Shown here piece after piece: positions 1 through 12,934 of a stretch of DNA of 64,000 bases. Under the pieces are notes generated by a model. It did not search any database. It was not told where the DNA came from and saw nothing but the letters and a program-made list of their open reading frames with translations. The stretch comes from Dactylis glomerata. Taxonomy: Eukaryota > Streptophyta > Magnoliopsida > Poales > Poaceae. A program made the position numbers and the translations under genes. Where the stretch lies: contig QXEO01000413.1 of the NCBI GenBank assembly GCA_007115705.1, positions 1,540,193 through 1,604,192 on the forward strand, written 5' to 3'. Each line of letters opens with the position of its first letter. The stretch's first letter is position 1.

Positions 1-490
1 TGGCACCATTCATCACCGCGCCATCACACCGTCTAAGAGAGCATAGTGTCATTCTGAGTTTAATGTGCATAGTCCCAAAGTTTATCATTGATTGATTCAT
101 GATTATGGTTTCGCTTGTTCTTAAATTATTTGTATCTAGTCGCCCTCTTAAACTTGAAGGTGTCCTATGCATTTATGTTTTGCTATTCCATGAAGGACAG
201 GCTGAAAACCACTTTACTATGTTTTTCTATATGATTTGAACACACACTTGACTTTCAATGTTTCATTACTCATGATCTTTTGTTTTTGTTACTTTTCATG
301 TTATAACATGGTTGCTAAGTTTTATTGTCAAGATTATGTCTCTTATGCCCATGTTTTAGGTGCTTTGATCCCACCATTCAATGCTTTACATCATTGATCA
401 AGATTGTGATGGTGCATGTCACCTCAAAAATTATTGTTTTGTTATCACTTACCTACTCGAGGATGAGAAGGAGTTAAGCTTGGGGATGCT
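1..490 (+). mobile_element. Ty3/gypsy internal domain, 3' end with polypurine tract
   Basis: Non-coding AT-rich sequence that ends in GAGAAGGAGTTAAGCTTGG and GGATGCT directly before TGATACGTCTC. A purine-rich tract just before a TG-starting LTR is the usual 3' end of a gypsy internal domain, and this junction type is common in Triticeae elements. No ORF survives here, and the coding part would lie left of the window. Confidence 0.75.
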
Positions 491-2105
491 TGATACGTCT
501 CAAACGTATCTATAATTTTTGATGCTCCATGCTTGTTTATACACCATTTGCTTTGTGTTTTGTTACACTTCGTGGCATTTTTATGCATTTTCCGGAACTA
601 ACCTACTAACGAGACGCCACAGTGCCAGTTCCCTGTTTTCTGCTGTTTTTGTGTTTCAGAAAAGCTACACAGGAAACATTCTCAGAATTGGATGAAATAA
701 AAGCTGAACCTCCTATTTTTCCAGACATGAGTCAAAGTCCGAAGATGAGATGGAGGGGGGCCAGGACCCGGCCACACCCTAGGGTGGCGCGGGCCAGGCC
801 CTGGCCATGCCACCAGGGGGTGAGCCGCCCTGGTCCACCTCCTGACGCCGCCCTTCCGCCTATATATTTCCCTCGACAGGAAAAACCTAATGCCCCGATC
901 AATTTTCCTTGAAACATACTGCAAGCCGCCGTCGTCGACGTGAGATCGGGAGGGTCCAGAAGCTCTTCCCGGCACCCTGCCGGAGGCCTTCTTCATCACC
1001 ATGGTCGCCTCCGGATTGATGTGTGAGTAGTCTACCTTGGACTACGGGCCTATAGCAGTAGCTAGATGGTTGTCTTCTCCACTATGTGCTGGATGTTTAG
1101 ATCTTGTGAGCTACCTATCATGATCAAGATCATCTTTGTGTAATTCTACATGTTGTGTTTGTTGGGATCCGATGGATATTGATACTATGTCAAGTTGATG
1201 TGCTGAATTATTATCTTTATGTTATCTCTATGTTGTTTATGATCTTGCATGCTCTCTGTTGCTAGTAGATATCTTGGCCGAGTAGATGCTAGTGACTCCA
1301 AGAGAGGGTATTTATGCTCGATAGTGGGTTCATGCCTCTAGTAATCTGGGGGAGTGACAGAAACCTCTAAGGTTGTAGATGTGCTGCTGCCACTAGGGAG
1401 AAAACAACATTCTTGTGTCCAAGGACATTTGCATTGTTTACATTACGCACTTTGTTTAATGCAGTTATCTGTTGTTCGCAACTTAATACTCAACGGGTGC
1501 TCGGATGACACCTCGAGAGTGGATTATTAGTCATAGATGCAGTTGGATTACAGTCTATGTATTTTGTCGTAATGCCCAAAGTAAATCTCATAGTGATCCT
1601 CATGACATATGTATGATAGCTTTATTCTATCAATTGCTCAACTGTAATTTGTTTACCCAGTATGTTGTTATTTATCTTATGGAGAGACACCACTAGTGAA
1701 CTGTGGACCTCGGTCCAATTTCCTTTACATTGCTATTATCGTTTTACTTTACTCGCTTTATTTACATTCTTGCAAACTATTATCTTTTACCACTCGATAC
1801 GCTTAATCCTTTGTTCACAGCAAACCGGTGAGATTGACAACCTCACTATTAGTTGGGACAAAGTACTTGGTTGTGTTGTGTGCAGGTTCCACGTTGGTGC
1901 TGGTGAAAAACTACACGCCGACAAGCTCTCTGGCGCCATTGTCCGGAGTGTCGCAAAGCTAGCGGGCATCAACCTTCGGAAGTTTGGTTCTTTCTCCTAC
2001 TGGTTTGATAAACCTTGGTTTCATAACTGAGGGAAACTTGTTGATGTGCTCATCATAACCTTGCTCTTGGGGTTCTCAAACAAGTTTTCTGGGGTCAACT
2101 ACACA
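491..2105 (+). repeat. 3' LTR of a Ty3/gypsy element
   Basis: The LTR opens with TGATACGTCTCAAACGTATC directly after a polypurine tract. Its far end is not sharp; the sequence around 2030-2105 resembles the 3' part of this LTR type, but no TSD could be fixed. Short ORFs inside (for example 622-912 and 1662-2030) are LTR sequence and not genes. Its first 1.1 kb recurs inverted at 2143-3278. Confidence 0.7.
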
Positions 2106-2142
2106 CCAGCGAAACAGCAATCATAAAGCAAGCATACAAATG

Positions 2143-3278
2143 TCATGAGGATCACTATGAGATTTACTTGGGCTTTACAACATAATACAAAGACTGTAAT
2201 CCAACTGCATCTATGACTAATAATCCTCCTGCCGGATATCATCCGAACAACCGTTGGGTATTAAGTTGCAAGCAACAGATTATCGCGTTAAGCAAAGTGT
2301 GTAATATAAACAATATAAATGTCCTTGAACACAAGATTGCTGTTTTCTCCCTAGTAGCAACATCACATCTACAACTTTAGAGGTTGTTGTCACTCCCCCA
2401 AGTTACCAGAGGCATGAACCCACTATCGAGCATAAATACTCCATCTTGGAGTCACTAGCATCTACTCGGCCAAGATATCTACTAGCAACGGAGAGCATGC
2501 AAGATCATAAACAACATAGAGATAACATAGAGATGATAAATCACTAGATCAACTTGACAAAGTATCAATATTCATTGGATCCCAACAAACACAGCATGTA
2601 GAATTATACAACGATGATCTTGATCATGATAGGCAGCTCACAAGATGATCTTGAAGCACATGGAGGAGAAGACATCCATCTAGCTACTGCTATGGACCTG
2701 TAGTCCAAGGAAGAATACTCACGCATCACTCCGGAGGTAGGCATGGTGATGAAGAAGGCCTCCGGCGGTGATTCCCCTCTCCGGCAGGGTGCCGGGAAGA
2801 GCTTCTGGACCCTCCCGATCTCGCGTCGACGACGGCGATGGCTTGCAGTATGTTTCATGGAAAATTGATCGGGTGTTTAGGTTTTCCTCACCGTGGAGAA
2901 TATATAGGCGGAAGGGCGGCGTCAGGAGGTGGGCTAGGTGGCGCCACCACCTGGTGGCGCGGGCCAGGGGCTGGCCACGCCACCCCATGGTGTGGCTGGC
3001 CCCTGGTCCCCCTCCGTCTCTGCTTTGGACTCCGTCTCGTATCGGGAAAAATATGAACTTTGGCTTTTATTTTGTCCGATTCCGAGAATATTTCCTGTGT
3101 AGCTTTTCTGAAACACAAAAATAGCAGAACATAGGGAACTGGCATTGTGGCATCTCGTTAATAGGTTAGTTCCCGAAAATGCATAAAAACGCCACGAAGT
3201 GTAACAAAACACAAAGCAAATGGTGTATAAACAAGCATGGAGCATCAAAAATTATATATACGTTTGAGACGTATCAGG
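2143..3278 (-). repeat. Inverted, truncated copy of the same gypsy LTR
   Basis: The sequence ends at 3278 with GAGACGTATCA, the reverse complement of the start of the LTR at 491. Matching blocks include the purine-rich stretch near 3130-3250 against 500-630, and 2143-2230 against 1500-1605. The copy lacks the distal third of the LTR. No polypurine tract or internal domain abuts it, and there is no TSD with the left copy, so this is a rearranged or separately inserted LTR fragment. Confidence 0.75.
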
Positions 3279-6200
3279 TATCTCATGAGAGCTTGACACA
3301 CAAGTAGCTTAGTTATCCATGCAAGTGAGGAGTCATCACATAGATGTCATCACCTCATGCTAGAAGGATGAGAGAATGCCACCCAAGCACCTTAGTCACA
3401 AATGCATGTAATAGGTGTCAACACCCCATAGCTTCCGAAACACTATAAATAGAGGACCAAACCTAGGACTCACTCACACACCTCAAGAGCAAAGCTCATA
3501 AGAATCACACTCAGGCCAGAGGCTGAGTGAGAGGTATAAACACATTCCCACACATTCACTTAGTTGAGAGAGATCTGTGATGGAGAGAATCCAAGAACGG
3601 AGCAAGAACACTAGGAGAAAGACAAGAACTTAGGAATAACTTCATCAACCGGATTAGCTTGTTACAAAGGTTGTAAATAAAACCCTAGGAAATAAAACTA
3701 GAAATATAAGTAGAGTTTGATCTAGGGAATGAAAACATTAGTTGTAGTACCAATAGATCACGTTAGACATGAATCCTATGAGAGAGAATAGTTCACTAGA
3801 ACACTTACACATATCCTATCACAAACTTATCCAGGCCATTCATAAATCATTCTATCTTTCCAACTTAAATCCTAAACTCAAGAGTTGTGTTGAGATGAAC
3901 CATACCTCACATATTTGTGAATCAATTCTATGAGTTATCCTATGGAGATAATTAAATCTCTAATCCTTTGAACTCACATTTCACATGAGTGTTATGATGA
4001 GACAAACTTAATGTAAAGGTGAAGCTAAGCTATAGCCTTGTCTTAAGATTGCAAAGCTTAGAATCCAATATCTTTTACTTGGATAAAGCACACAAATAAT
4101 TCTTCTTTGATAAAATAACTACCACAATCATCTCATCTCATCCAAATCTATCAGAAGTAAATTTAACTAAAACCATATCTCAAATTCTTTATAAGGATCT
4201 CAACTCAAATAAGAGTATATAGATTCTATAGAGTACTTATCAAAGTACTAAATCCATTCATACCTATCGTTGCACACTATCAAGTGTATTCAGAATCTGA
4301 TGGATATTGAGTATTCCAAATTTCTTTGGAATAAAATTTCCAAATAAAGATTTCCTAAATATCATTTGCCTTGAAAAGTATTAAAGTTAAACCTTGTCAA
4401 ATGTGGAGATGACTAAAAGTCCATATTTGCATATGTGACCAAGTCACCAAAATACTCTTATGAGCCACTCATAGGAATGAAATCCACGTATTTTGTTTCA
4501 ACTAGAAATAATTAGAATTCCAAATTCTTTATAAATATCTTCACTCAATTTTGGGTATCAAGAATATTATAAAGTACTTCCCAAAACAAAGGAAAATTCA
4601 TTGAGATTGATCACAAATATGAAGAATACAATCTATTATTTTGACGTTCATGCTATGATTGCCATTAAGAATCTTTATTTGGCTATCAAAATAAAAGAGT
4701 GAAAATATAAAGCCTATGGAAATTCTTTAAAGGTCAAGATAATTATTTTCAACTATATTCCATTTGGCAATGGCAAATATATTTTCTTAAAATTCTTTCT
4801 TCTTAAGAAAGTACCTTCCAAATTCTATCTGAATTAAAAGTATTCAAACCTATAATAATGTTGAGGTTTAAAATAAATATTTTAACCCAAAATATATTCA
4901 AAGGATGAATATCATTTGAATTCCACATATTGTTACATGAAGAATCAAATGACTTCAAAACCATTTCCAAATATTTTTGAGGGAAGCCAAATACCTCTCA
5001 AACATCCATTTAATAATTCAAATATATGAATTGTTCAAATCCTCTCAAACTAGAACCTAATTCCAAACAAATTGAAAACTAGAAAACTAAAACAGAAAAT
5101 AGAAAACAGAAATAGAAAAAGGAGTAGGAAAGAGAAAACTTACCTAGACCGCAACCCACTTACCTGGCCCAACTAGAAGCCAGCGAACCAGCCCTTACCT
5201 TTTTCCCGCACTCGCACTTAAGGACACATGCGCTCGGGGGTTTTCTGCAAAATGCATTATAACACGAGATCATCTTCTTCGTTTGATCGAGCCAAGCAGC
5301 TCGGTGTCATTGTCTCCGGTACCGGAGCATCAAGATCGGTGATACCGTCTTAGTCACATAGGAATCATGTAGAGGAGAGGTCGCTTAGCCGTTAAGTAAT
5401 CGATACCGCCTTCAGTGGTGAATCGTAACCCTAGAACTCCGAACCAACTCCCTAGGAAGATCCCGGCCATCACTGCTGGCGAGGTAGAAACCACCCTCAA
5501 AACCTATAAATAGAACCCAAACCACGACCCTAGACCTCACAACCCCCCAGAGCAGCTCTCAAACACACCCCCGAGCTTTCTGTCACCCTCCCCACTACTG
5601 ACCCTTGGCCACCGCAGAACAAATCCGGTGAGCCCTAGTTAGGGAGCATCCCCCTGCTTCGGTGAGTAGTCTAGGGGAAGCATAGTAGAACGGCGAAGCC
5701 CTGCGCAACTGGAAGCTCGAAGGGAAAGCCAGGAGAAGGCAAATCAATAGCTTCTTCTTCAACAACAACGACCATAATCCGCAATGCAATTGACCACTCA
5801 GGCGACCTCTGGACATGGAGGACTACAATAGCCTCTTCGACGTGAGTGTGCGAGCCTCCCATTAGCTTTAGATCAATGGGAATTAGCCTGCAGTGTAGTT
5901 TTGGTAGATCGTTGGAGTAGCTCCGCCGCAGTTGAGTTTGCCAACGACGATTCCGATGACCATTTGGTCCAAGCCGTAGATCATTAGAACCGCCTTAGTA
6001 TCCTCTTTCATTTGGTACCACACACGCTTGCGGGGGCACTGTAAATCAATGGCGATGTTGATCGCCGGCATGCAGTCAAACTTGTCTCCGATGAGCTGAG
6101 GTGGCAGTGGACCCCACTAGTCAGGTTGACTCGGTCATGCATGTGTGGCAGCTGACTCAACACCTCGACCCCACTTGTCATTCTCTTTGGCTAAGAAGTA

Positions 6201-8195
6201 ACTCGGTAAAAAAGATATATTGACCGTTATGCTGACTCACCTTTGACCTAGCCCTAGACCCCACCTGTCACTGATTGTGGCTAGCACAGCCTCGGTGAGA
6301 AAAGTCTGGAGCCCTAAAATCAAATTTTAGAAAATAGCTAAAACTTAGAAAAATCATAACTAATTCATACTAAATCATAAAAATAAAAATAAGATATCAA
6401 AATGATTAGAAAGATAAAATCTATCTATTAATATCAAGATATTATTCAAATAAATTCAACAAATTCAAAACTCAATTAACCCCTAATTCATAACATTTCT
6501 TACTTTGATAATTCCAGAGAAATGTTAATTTCCAAAAATCCTAAATCCCAACCAAAAATATCAACTTCAAGTATGAAATAAAACACAATTTTATTCTTGA
6601 AATTGAAAATCTACCACAATTCTAAAATCTAAGTAATTCTTCCAAATAGTATCCACGAAGAAGGAAATTAGAAAATAAAACAAATTTAAAATCCAAATTC
6701 CACTTATTGTTTAATCCTTATACCTCAACCTTATGCTACCAAAAACTTTGATTGTAGCCTATGAGTGGATTTACCATGCCTTTGAATAAAAGAAATGGTG
6801 ATCATCAACCTTTGATGAAAATAAATATAAGTAGAAGTAATTAAGAAAATACTTTAGAAGAATTTTAGAACATTTATAAAGTGATTATAAACTATTACTT
6901 TATAATAATGGTGATCAACTAAAATTCTTAGTATCCATAAATCATAGATCACATAATTAGTCATGAATTCATAACTAGTAGTTTAAACAATACTCAACCC
7001 TAGACATTATTTCCAACCTAGAAAAGGATGGAAAGTAGAAAACCTTAACTAATCATGCTATTAATAATTTGTACTTAAACTCAAAAGAAAATGTTCTTCA
7101 AATGTTATTCTTTTGGCCACTTCAACAAAAAGAACTTATTCACTTGTTTTCCCAAAACAACTATAAAGATACCTTAGTTAACTAATATGAATCAATCAAG
7201 TATAACCGTGCCATGCTTTGTTGTGTTATAAATGAGAACCTTTGTTCCTGAGTATTATTTAATGAGTGAAGTAAACTTGAACAAAACCAAATCTATAAGA
7301 AATAACCAACCCTAAATCTTTACCAATTCCGTAAATAAAACCAACGAGGGTTATTACAAAGGGTAGAACGCTTGCATATCATACCTTATGCATAATAGCA
7401 TATTGATACACTTTTGAACATTAGTCCTTATCGGATCAATGATGTTGTTCTTGGATTTGGAGCTTATGATGATTACAGGAATGCTGATTGCATAACTTTG
7501 CAATCAGAAGGCAAGTTTACTTGCATATCTTCAATTGATTATTTGTTACAAACTACTTTCAAAAGTATTACATTATCACTGCATTGAAAATCAAAATACT
7601 ATTTTCTAAATGAATATAACTTGACATATATGAGTTACTGACCCGAGGATGTGATTGGGCAATGGAATCATGGTTAGTTAACATGACAGGAAATCATGGG
7701 GTTGCGATTCCATTATGCCAGAAAGTATACATATGCTTAATGAACAACATAGTCAGTGACTCTAAGCGCCGTATAGACCATGTTGACCACAGATTCTGGT
7801 ATGGGACGGATAATTCAGCTGGAACCTTCTTTAGTTCATATATCCATGGATACTAGACCGGGTTGCATTTCGGAGTGAATGACAATGGGTGGGAACCCGT
7901 AGTCCCCATCTTGTGCGGCAAGATGATGGCTCTACTATCTTAGACTATAAGTAGTGACGGTCTTTGACTGAGAAAATGGAATAGAACAAGAGCTATTCAC
8001 CATGAGAACTGATATAGAACGGATTACGAAGTAATGGAATTCAGTGATTGGTGAGTCTTTAGTACTTGGCCTCATACCCGGTTGTGCAACATAGCTAAAG
8101 GCATTTGTGGGAAAAGTAGCGCACCTCTGCAGAGTGTAATAAAATGTGTCATGATACTTGTATTCCTAGATTGGTATTCCTAGATTGTAGGAGTA
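3279..8195 (+). repeat. AT-rich LTR-like retroelement sequence, family not resolved
   Basis: About 4.9 kb with no credible ORF. Two TATA contexts are visible, ACTATAAATAGAGG near 3442 and CCTATAAATAGAAC near 5506. Each is followed by a CA-rich leader like those of retrotransposon LTRs. 5140-6310 is less AT-rich and repeats phrases such as CCCCACTTGTCA, as many long Triticeae gypsy LTRs do. The stretch 7640-8150, with CACCTCTGCAGAGTG near 8124, resembles the U5-side part of the chromovirus LTR at the other end of the window. I infer one or two LTRs or solo LTRs on +; ends and TSDs were not found. Confidence 0.45.
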
Positions 8196-8727
8196 GTCCT
8201 AGTCTTCAGGAGTTCGTCCACCTGCGCGTGCCCCACGTTCTCTGAATCTCCCTGTATTTGTACCGCGTTTAAAAGTAATCAAACACCAAGTGAATTCCCC
8301 AAACCTTCTTTGCCATCCTCCAGGCGCCGCCCCTTGATTCCGGCCTCGTGCTCTACCGTGAGGTCCCCTGGCTTGCCGGGAGCCACCCCCTTTTTGTCCT
8401 TCTTTGCGGCAACCGCGCATCGCCTTAAGCAGCATGTGGAATATCAGTTCGAGGGTAGCAAGTGGAGAAGCCTCACGGGGCCGGAACAACTTCTTGCCGG
8501 TGGGGAATAGAGGCAGATGAGAATGGCGTATCGCTAGTGAACGGCAGTAGGAGAGGAGGTCAGCAGCAGCCGGAATAAGCATCCAGGGTAGTATTTACGG
8601 GAGGAGAGAGTGAGAAATTGGGAAGAAGAGAGGCATCGTAGGAAGAAGATAAGGCAGAAAGAGAGGAGACATAAATCGGCGAGTCCCACGTTTAAGGAAC
8701 CGCTAGTTATTTTTTAAATTTAGATTC
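8196..8727. other. Unassigned stretch
   Basis: Moderately GC-rich DNA between LTR-like sequence and a DNA transposon. It contains overlapping ORFs on both strands (127 codons on minus, 66 on plus) with no recognisable domain, no promoter and no conserved start context. I see no gene here. Confidence 0.4.
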
Positions 8728-9267
8728 TTGCCTAATAGCACATACTAGTTGCTCAATACTACACATGTGTTGCCTAAAATCTTATAGCACTTCCGCATGG
8801 AATTTTGTAGCTCGATCTACCTGTAGGCTGTTTTTTTAAACCTCTAAAAATTTCAATTACATATTCCAAAAAATATGATTTTTAATGATGTAGATCATAT
8901 TGTGATCTACAAATATGTAAATTTTAAGAATGAATTATGTTGTATTTTGGGCTCAGCAAAAATAACAAATCTTTATTTTATCCCTCGATGAACATTGATG
9001 AACAGTGTACTGGAATTTGATTTTGTCATTTTGTGAGATTTTGTAATTTCACTGAGCGTACATTACAATGGTTTTTAATTTGAAAATTTACACACTTATA
9101 GAATATGACATTGTGTATGTCCATGTAGTTTTTCGAATTTTTTGAAACTTTGAAATCTAAAGTATTAAAGTTTGAAAAAAGTAAAAAAAACATGGCTTTT
9201 TTTTAATATATAAAAAAAACATGGCTACGTGTAGCACGGGCTACCTTTGAGGTTTTCGTTAAGCAGA

Positions 9268-9492
9268 TAGGTAACTTCCGTACACGATAGACTATTTTGA
9301 AAGAGAAGTAGGCAACTTTCCTAGAGTAGTAGACAATTTTGGTGCAGCGTTAAGGATGTTGACTGTAATGGTATGCAACTTTCCTCTAGCTGTAGGCAAT
9401 TTTGCAGAAGCACTAGACAACTTCATAATAGTAGTAGACAAGTTCATAACAACTAAAAGCAAGTTAGCATCTTTACAAGGTAGTCAACTTTG
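9268..9492 (-). repeat. Left subterminal array of GTAGGCAACTT-like motifs
   Basis: About nine degenerate copies are spaced 15-35 bases apart, for example GTAGGCAACTTT, GTAGACAATTTT, GTATGCAACTTT and GTAGGCAATTTT. They are in the opposite orientation to the array at 10960-11440. Confidence 0.7.
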
Positions 9493-10959
9493 AAAGATAG
9501 AGGTGGGTATTCACAATAACAGTATGTGGAGGCGGCGTAGCCTGCAGTGGTGAGGAACTTGATAACCTGAGAGGGTCCACGGTTCTCAAATCATCATTGG
9601 TGGATTGACGAAATTGTTGGGGGGGGGGGGGGGGGGGGCTGGGGCTAGTCTGGCGCTGAGGGAGTGTCTCGTATGTCTAAGTTCCTGACTTTGTGAACTT
9701 GAAATAGAGAAAAACACACACCACACCGGCAGCCGCCCCCTCCTAGCTTTCTCCCCTGTCGCCGCTGCCGGCAGAGGTCGTCGGGCGAAGCCCGGGCGAC
9801 ACCGGCGGCGGTGGCTCTTCATTTCCCGCGTCTGAGAGGGCGGGTCGGGGCCCTCCCCTCCCTGGCGTCGGTGCTCATCGGGCAGCCCTGGTCCGGCGCA
9901 GCCGAGTGAAGCTGGCGGCGATGCCGTCCCTCGATGGCGAAGCTTGGCTACAGGCGGCTCCGGCGGCGGCTCGTCGCTGTTCTTGGCGCCTCGGCCCAAG
10001 ATGGGCTCGGGTGGGCCCAGATGGGTTCGAGCGGGCTAGGTCTGCAGCGGCTTGGGTTTGCTGGTGGTGGAGGCAACAACTTGGCGGGGTCCCGGGACGG
10101 CGGCACTATGGCCAGCCCATTGCAGCACGGCTGCCTGTGCTTCAAGGGCCCATCTGGGCCTGGCTGGGCCTGACGGGGCCTGGTGTGCTCCCGCTGCTGT
10201 GTCCGATTAGTGACTGCATCTCAGCGGTGGAGGTGGGTTCCTCTCGCGTGGCTGCGAGGCTGCTATTCCTAGTCGTGACGGTGTCATGTATCTCCGTTGT
10301 CTAGGCCGTAGATCAGTGTCACGAAGCGACTGATGATGGTGACTCCAAGATCATGGTGGCATATGCTAGTGGGTGGCGATGCTAGGTGGTGGTGCTCCGT
10401 TGTGTCAGAGTTTTTTGTGCAACGGGGGCGGGAGAAATCCCTGCCAGTTTGTTTGGCCATGACGCGGTGTCGCCTTCGATCGGGTGACACCATTCCTTCT
10501 TGGAGGGCGTTGTGGGAATCCATTGTGCACTGTACTCTACATACCGGGGGAAACCATAGGACCGGTCCGGTCCGAGCAGCAGTGCTGTTTCGATGGCGTT
10601 CTCCTTCTTGAAGGTGCTGCTTGGTAAGGGGCACTTCGGAATGCCTGGAGCATGGTGGAAAAATATGGAGGGTGCAACGATTACGAGTCATTATTGCTTT
10701 GTCACTTCGCCTTTGTCGTAATTTCTTTTTTCTTGGGCATGTTTTTGCTGTTGCCCCAGCATTCCTTTAGAATTGAACTGTTGTATCAGTGTGGTTGTAT
10801 ATATAAATATAGCGGGGCGAAAGCCTATTTCGAGGAGGGAGTCTCTCATCGGTCGCCAGTTTTATCCGGTGCTCAAGACAACCAAAGGGCGCAACTACGC
10901 TCTAAAGAATTTGGGTTCTTTTTTGTGCGATGAAGGCTACCAGGTATTGCTCGGGCGCA

Positions 10960-11440
10960 GTTGCCTACAGATGACCTGAAATTGCCTTGTGTTGCTGCGA
11001 AGTTGCCTACCACTATTGCAAAGTTGCCTACAACTACTATTGCAATGAAGTTGTCTACAACTGTAGTGAAATTTCTTACAAATACACTAAACTTGCCTCA
11101 TGTTGTTGAGAAGTCATCTACCGCTGTTGTAAAGTTGCCTATCGATGACCTAAAGTTGCCTTATGCTCCTACAGCTACCGCAACAGTGAAGTTGTCTACA
11201 TATGTAAAGAAGTTGCCTACTATAATTAAGTTGCCTCGTGCTACTGTTGTTGTAAAGTTGTCTATACATGACCTAAAATAGCATTTTATTATTTTGAATT
11301 TGCCTACTGTTGTTGAAGTTTCCTACAGAAACAGCTACAGTGAGTTGCCTAATGCTGCAATAAAGTTGCCTACACCTATACTAAACTTATATCGTCTTAT
11401 TAAGTTACCTACCGTTGCTTAAAGTTTTCTACATATTACT
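10960..11440 (+). repeat. Right subterminal array of AAGTTGCCTAC-like motifs
   Basis: About twenty degenerate copies are visible, such as AAGTTGCCTAC, AAGTTGTCTAC and AAGTTACCTAC. Their roughly 3n spacing creates a spurious ORF rich in KLPT (10961-11281), which I do not call a gene. Confidence 0.75.
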
Positions 11441-12023
11441 TGAAGATATCTCATAAGCACGATAGGTGACCAGAAACTGCATGTATCGCTATTTTCAATG
11501 CATCAGAAGTTGTTGTTCTTAAAGTGCCCCAACGCTCGACAACTTCGTAACATCCGGAAATTCAATTCAGCTCCCATGTTCATATGCTTCCTATGCTAAA
11601 AAAAGATATTTTGAAGTGTTAAAAAATTCAAACGAAAAATTTCACATATACATCTCCGTAATCTATATGTGTTTGTAAAGTTTCGCGAAAAACGACATTG
11701 CACGTGGTCGATGTAAAAAGACAAAATATGTACCATAAAATTTCTTGTTTTTAGCACCAAATTTTATCTTTTTACGTAGGCCAAAAGACAAGTCGACTTT
11801 TCATGAAACGACTTTATGCACACACAACATGTGAAGATGTACATGCAAATTTTTTGTTTGAATTTTTTTACATTTTAACATGTGTCAAATATTACATTCA
11901 GATTAAGGAAGCATATGCACATAGGAGCCAAAACATCATCCCCACATTTCTAGGCAACTTATAACATTGGTATGCAACTTCACATTATAATAACTCCACA
12001 ACCGATGAGTCAAATTACAACTA

Positions 12024-12126
12024 CTCCGTCGGTTCGTCTAATACAGATGTGTCGGCATATCAAAATGCTCTAGATATACATCTGTGTCTAAATAAAACCG
12101 AGTCACTTATTTTCAAACGAAGGTAG
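12024..12126. mobile_element. Degenerate Stowaway-type MITE
   Basis: About 103 bp flanked by TA (12022-12023 and 12127-12128). Ends CTCCGTCGGTTCG and CGAAGGTAG are imperfect inverted repeats of the CTCCCTCCG Stowaway type (Tc1/mariner derived). It lies within the right end of the 8.7-12.2 kb transposon. Confidence 0.55.
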
Positions 12127-12188
12127 TACCATATACCATTAGGCAACAAAATAGCATAATTTAGGCACTAGTATGTGATTTTAGGCAA

Positions 12189-12934
12189 CAAAATTGGCAA
12201 TATTACCAACTTTGCTACATGTGGGACCCATCAGGCAGGGTCTTTCCCCTCTTCTTTCTCCCACACCCAGAGGCGCCCCACGGGATAGATCTTTCATTGC
12301 CATTTTTACTCCCCTGCCTTCCCATCACCAGCATGTGCCGCCAATCCAGACCACCGTCGGCCTCCTCTCCCGCTTCCCTCGCTCGCGCCGCCCAACACCG
12401 CTGTGCGCCCGCCAGCCGCCCTGCCGGCTGACCAACGACCGCTCGCCCCGCATGCCCAAATTTTTCTAAATTGATCCCCATTCGTCCCAAATTCGGCCTA
12501 TATTTGAGTTAGCGGGGTTGCGAAACTCCGGCGACAGTTGGGCTAAAATTTTCTTCCCGCGAATGCCTCGCATCGATGCAGGTCGCCCTCGGTTCAGCCA
12601 CAAAAACTACATAGATGTAGGTTGCAAGGCCTAATTGATGACTCCCTTAAATTTTTTTGCAGTTCGGACGCATTTGCGGAGTCTGGTCTAGCCCCTTTTT
12701 TCCGCCCCAAAACTGCATATCGGAGGTATTTCACAGTATAGTTGTCTTTACGGGGTCTAGAGTTTCTCTTAGAGATCTTCTTTTTTGCTGCTCCAGCTTA
12801 ATGTCTGTCCAGTCCTAGAAGGCCAAAACAATCAATATCAGGATCAGCTACCCACGATGAAATCTTTCGATCTTGTCCAACTTAAAACTTGACAAAACTG
12901 TAACCGTCAATAGGAAGCTGAAGACTAGAGCTGT
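12189..12934. other. Unassigned stretch left of the CACTA element
   Basis: Partly GC-rich (12220-12470) with overlapping short ORFs on both strands and no recognisable protein, followed by mixed sequence. Probably TE debris; no feature can be supported beyond the TGT target-site copy at 12932-12934. Confidence 0.35.

Larger units (their letters stand above)
8728..12188. mobile_element. DNA transposon with inverted subterminal repeat arrays, superfamily unresolved
   Basis: The left end near 8728 (GCCTAATAGCACATACTAGT) matches, in reverse complement, the right end near 12160-12186 (GCCTAAAATCACATACTAGT). Inside lie two arrays of a degenerate 11-base motif. GTAGGCAACTT recurs about nine times at 9268-9492, and its reverse complement AAGTTGCCTAC recurs about twenty times at 10960-11440. 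Long inverted subterminal arrays of this kind are typical of cut-and-paste transposons. The ends do not begin with CACTA, and no TSD could be fixed. The core (9590-10640) is GC-rich and could be captured host sequence, but encodes nothing I recognise. Confidence 0.55.

Noticed and set aside
622..1002. ORFs on both strands, echoed at 2719-3145
   Set aside because: They fall in the two opposed gypsy LTR copies.
8199..8582. 127-codon minus ORF
   Set aside because: No domain, no gene-like context, and overlapped by a plus-strand ORF.
9586..10304. Possible captured gene (ORFs of 137 and 132 codons)
   Set aside because: Frames overlap on opposite strands, composition is low-complexity, and no domain is recognisable.
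10961..11281. 106-codon + ORF with repeated KLPT-like peptides
   Set aside because: It is a translation of the AAGTTGCCTAC subterminal array; repeats exist at DNA level and continue beyond the ORF.
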